A stretch of DNA of 64,000 nucleotides, taken from contig SZWC01008609.1 of assembly GCA_023375785.1 (NCBI GenBank), forward strand, positions 49,831 through 113,830. The letters are read 5' to 3'. A model generated the notes under the pieces. The model was given only the letters and a program-made list of their open reading frames with translations. It was not told the origin of the DNA and did not search any database. Positions 60,746 through 64,000 of this stretch are shown here, piece after piece; position 1 is the stretch's first letter; the number at the start of each line of letters is the position of its first letter. The stretch comes from Penium margaritaceum. Taxonomy: Eukaryota > Streptophyta > Zygnematophyceae > Desmidiales > Peniaceae. The translations under genes and the position numbers were made by a program.

Positions 60746-61584
60746 ACAAGTTCACCTGGACCGAACTCGTGTAAATGGTACCTGATGCCCTTGTAGGGTC
60801 GCATTAGACCGAAGCCCTCCGAAAAAGCAGCGTCAAGTAGGACAAACTTGCCAGGCGGTAAGCGGAACCCACGTCGAAGGGAGTCTGTAAACATGTGTGC
60901 ATCATGTACTGATGCTTCCTAGCCAAAGATCACAAACGTGAACCGTTCATTAAGGTTACACGAAGGGAGGACATTGTGGGTCACCTTCGAGTGCCTGTTG
61001 ATGAACACTTGTCGTCGGATACATGTGATGACAACGGGGATGTGCGTTCCATCGATGGCTTTGACCCAATCGTTGAACCAAGGTAGTAATCCCGGTGACC
61101 AGACCACGTGGTGAATGGGAGGTTATTGAATTTCAAACGGTGCGACGTGCTGCAAAACTTAGACAACTTTATGCAAAAACTGTGAAAGTGTTGTACCACC
61201 CCTTTCAAACTGCTCTAACAGCTGGCGAATACTCATGTCGTGGCACGCGCATTGGAGATAGATGAAAAGCTTTTCGTCCAGAGCGAGTTGAGTGTCACAT
61301 TGTGTAGACTCAGCCGTTAGGAGGCCAAGGATGCTCCACCACATGGCTATGGTCATCTGCGCCATATTGTAAAGCCGCATAGGATGACCGCGGCGAAGCT
61401 CTACTAGCCACTGCTGTGCTCCGAAGTTGCTGTCATGCATGCGCCGAAACGTCAGTCAAGAGAAGATTCGGAGGATGAGGGTGCCAATAAGTTCACGAAG
61501 AAGCTCACGAATAGCAGCATATACGTCTCTGATGTCATGGACGAGTGCACGGCGTTCTGCTGAACGGCGGCGAACAGACTCCAT
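60746..61584 (-). pseudogene. PIF/Harbinger transposase, four stops, 3' end missing
   Basis: Minus-strand relic of a DDE transposase/nuclease of the HARBI1 type. All pieces are in one frame from a likely ATG at 61,582-61,584 (MESVRRRSAERR). The N-terminal helical region includes LRRGHPMRLYNMA and LDEKLFIYLQCACHDMSIRQLLEQFERGGTTLSQFLHKVV. The catalytic domain has the first Asp in VKAIDGTHIPV and the second in FVLLDAAFSEGFGLMRPYKGIRYHLHEFG. Stops lie at 61,456-61,458, 61,159-61,161, 61,123-61,125 and 60,919-60,921 (the last replaces the Trp usual in this block). The frame runs into 11-bp repeats right after EFGPGE, so the third catalytic residue and about a quarter of the protein are gone. No terminal inverted repeats were identified. 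Confidence 0.9.
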
Positions 61585-61792
61585 GGTGTACACAAGTGAT
61601 ATTCACGCACAATTATTGGGACAAGTAACACTCTGGGAATCCCCAAGTTGCTACCACAACCGACAAGTGGCTCACTATAGCCGTTTGAATTTTTGGGACC
61701 CACGCCGTTGCGCTTCAGGTATGCTACACATTCGGTCATCGCACGTGACAATGGACGAGACCGGTTCAATCCCTTGCAACGTCAACCCTTCA

Positions 61793-61929
61793 AATTACTT
61801 AGTCAGAAGTCTGACTATTTAGTCCAACTACTTAGTTCAAAGGCATCGAAATAGCACAAAATAATGCCATGAATATTAGTCTGACTCTTTAGATGTAGTC
61901 GTTTGCTCACGCGACTGACTACTTAGTTA
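61793..61929. repeat. Cluster of five near-palindromic ACTAYTTAGT motifs
   Basis: Related words at 61,793-61,804, 61,813-61,825, 61,826-61,838, 61,883-61,894 and 61,917-61,929 share the core ACTACTTAGT (variants ATTACTTAGT, ACTATTTAGT, ACTCTTTAGA). The core is nearly self-complementary. They lie upstream of the transposase pseudogene, where subterminal transposase-binding repeats might be expected. The function is unknown. Confidence 0.45.
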
Positions 61930-62995
61930 AGCAGGGAAATCAATAGTTTGAACCTTAAATGAGTTTAGTCTATTGCGGAACCCAGCCTCCGTCTATTACG
62001 TGCAACCAATGTGAACAATAGCCACACCGGCCTTATCATGTGCCGAGGTCTCTTGTTTGCTTTTTCATTGTTCATTCATCGATCACAAAAGCGTGGACAG
62101 TTGAATTGTAGTGAAGTCCGTTACCTCTTTCAGTCACTGAAAGTTAATGGATCGTTTTCGCCACGTGTATACATCAGTTCCCGCAAAAAATTGAGGCTCA
62201 CTGATTTTCATCAACGGTTATTCAAAGCGAGAGAGTTGTACCAAGGTCTCCGCCATCCAGCGGGTCGAACGATTTTTTTTCGTTTCCAAAGTTTGAAATT
62301 CACAAAACAGGAATACACATCGATACATGCAAGACGTCAGATTTAAGTCAAGGCATTTTGACTGATACATTTAGATCGTTAAATTTCAGTGAAGTTGTTC
62401 GGGGTTCACTAAAAGTACTTGGTTAAAACAACTACTTTTCAGTGAAAATGACCCGTGCGCCTCGTCGTAGATGAAAGATGAAGCGTTCATCGACCACGTA
62501 CACAATGCAAAAGTCCGTAAAGGACATCGTAAGTTCTTGGTGGTTTCTTCAGTGCTTGCGTGTGCTCGTGAACGTCCATGTCAGCTCGCAAACTGGTGGG
62601 ACATCTCATTGAATATAAAACAACCAGCAAAGGATCTCGGCAATGGGCATGTCGGTTCCTCGGCTCGAACGCCGAGGACCCCACATATGCCACATTCTCA
62701 TTTCCAACATTGTACATATGTGCTCAACTCACTTGATACTTGTAATCTAATTACACTTACTGCTAAATATACAATAGCCATTTTCCCCAAATCCTTGATT
62801 TATCTTTGTCCCGCACCTCATCCCTGTGAACCACCTGCGTTCCGCTTGGCATAACAGCCGCCTCCAGCGTGTGCCTATAGAGCTGGGGCTGTCATTGTTG
62901 CATGCTAGTTTAAAAACTAGGCTATTTCTAAATTTTTGGTAAAAATACTGATTACCCCTTGTTTTGTCTGTCGTGACCATCACATACCCCGATCT
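61930..62995. other. Low-copy sequence without recognisable gene
   Basis: AT-richer sequence, unlike the arrays. Open frames of up to 127 codons exist on both strands (for example 62,011-62,346 and 62,471-62,854 plus), but none shows a domain or motif I recognise, and I see no splice or promoter evidence. It may be the remainder of the Harbinger element or flanking host DNA. Confidence 0.5.
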
Positions 62996-63115
62996 CGAGA
63001 CAAGAAGCCCCATCTGCCCTTACCGCGGAACAAAATACCCCATTCGCCCTTACCTCAAAAGAATCAGCCCCATCCACCCCTGTCCGGCAACAAAAAGCCC
63101 CGTCCCTCCACCTGT
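62996..63115. repeat. Four tandem copies of a 30-bp unit
   Basis: Units at 62,996-63,025, 63,026-63,055, 63,056-63,085 and 63,086-63,115 share the pattern ACAAAAAGCCCCATCC-CCCTTACC. The 30-bp period is frame-preserving and gives a 10-residue repeat (RNKIPHSPLP type) in a 105-codon plus-strand frame at 62,936-63,253. Whether it is translated is unknown. It is diverged, so not a recent expansion. Confidence 0.7.
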
Positions 63116-63988
63116 TTCACCATGTGCAAAAAACAATGCATGTTGCTGCTTGAGAATGGTGAAATCGGGCATGTGGTGCTAGATTACGGCCCTTCATCTC
63201 AGTCGTCACGATGGAGGGTTGCGGTAGCATTGAGAGGTGGGGAGGGGATGTGAGAATATTGCAGGTGTTGTTGTTGATGGGCACGGTTACAAGGACGAGC
63301 ACTTTGAGTGAGTACAGAAGCACAAGCAGAAGCAAGATGGAAATGGCAGCGGAAAGCGGAATGGAAGTGGAAGGGGAGAAGAATCAACAGGAGGTGTTCT
63401 AGGTGCGGCACAGAGGTGTGAGCACTAAGGAGCAAGGATCTTGAGTGGAAGTAGCATATGGAGAGAAGGAAGGAAACTTCCTCGAAGGTGCGGGTGTCGA
63501 TGATGTAAGAATGACGTTAGCGGAAAGGAAATGGGCGCAGTGCCAGGTACTAAAAGGAAATGAGAGGCGAATGGACTGGAGACGGCCTAGAGGGCGAGCC
63601 TTGAGAGGAATCCAATGGATTGATTACTCAATGGAATACAAACAATACAAATAGGTAGAATCCTAGTCTAGCACGCTTTGTCAAACGGGCACAAGAGTAT
63701 AGTGGTGACTCGGGCGGAGATAAGGACGAGCTCCGCGAGGCCACGATCCGGCTTTGCCAGCCGTACGCATAGAGGAGTGTCGTGCGCAGGTGTGATCTCC
63801 GCATGTGCGTTCGCCTTGACCATTGTTGCACGAAGCCGTTGGCTTGTTCTTGGCGAGGTTCGCACGATGGTCAGTTGTGAGACCGTTTGGACCTTGATCG
63901 GATTTCTCCGGAGATGAACCCGCGCTGTCACTCTTTATCTTCTCAGCGGCTACACCCCTCGAAGCGATTTCTGAGATGTTTTCCGCCA
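63116..63988. other. Low-copy sequence without recognisable gene
   Basis: I see no conserved protein, RNA gene or repeat here. Open frames are under 90 codons on either strand and have no recognisable features. Confidence 0.5.
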
Positions 63989-64000
63989 GGGGGGGGGGGG
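63989..64000. other. Terminal run of 12 G
   Basis: A pure G homopolymer sits exactly at the end of the window. This is typical of a read-end or assembly artefact, but a genuine G tract cannot be excluded. Confidence 0.6.

Overview
This is eukaryotic, non-coding, repeat-dominated DNA. No intact host gene was found. Several signs point to a plant-type genome, either a land plant or a streptophyte alga: plant-like Ty1/copia gag-pol relics, a PIF/Harbinger transposase relic ending in the common ...GIRYHLHEFG block, and decay of one satellite at CpG and apparently also at CAG/CTG (CHG) sites. The species cannot be named from sequence alone.

Layout. (1) 1-15,722 and 16,355-17,684 are one minisatellite with a 14-bp unit (ancestral form close to GCGCGAAGGCGCAG), interrupted by a solo LTR at 15,723-16,354. 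(2) At about 17,684 it changes abruptly into a second, unrelated minisatellite with an 11-bp unit (GCGCAACTAGG, subtype GCGCAAGTAGG). This runs to about 60,745 and is broken only by retroelements and a 62-base assembly gap. (3) The retroelements in the 11-bp array are Copia element 1 (21,899-26,049, 5-bp target duplication, RT/RNase H deleted), a solo LTR of the same family on the opposite strand (33,640-34,237), and Copia element 2 (49,407-55,102, all pol domains present but riddled with stops and frameshifts). (4) From about 60,746 the sequence is ordinary low-copy DNA. It opens with a PIF/Harbinger transposase pseudogene whose 3' end is cut off by the array, followed by about 2.4 kb with no recognisable gene and a terminal G run that looks like a sequence edge.

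How it works together. Both satellites evolved by unequal exchange. Variant units recur as higher-order markers, and kilobase blocks are duplicated in tandem (offsets of about 3.5 kb and 5.8 kb in the 11-bp array, about 1.5-2.7 kb in the 14-bp array). Because blocks were copied before the transposons landed, one block preserves a paralogous empty site for element 1. Both periods leave remainder 2 when divided by 3, so every frame cycles through the whole unit. This explains the very long reverse-strand open frames (up to 970 codons) in the 14-bp array, which I reject as genes.

Most notable: both Copia families carry, two bases from the 5' LTR, a primer-binding site matching the anticodon arm of initiator tRNA-Met rather than its 3' end. 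This implies half-tRNA priming as in Drosophila copia. In addition, the element-1 LTR contains correctly spaced tRNA-type A and B boxes, so it carries a Pol III-like internal promoter as well as a TATA box.
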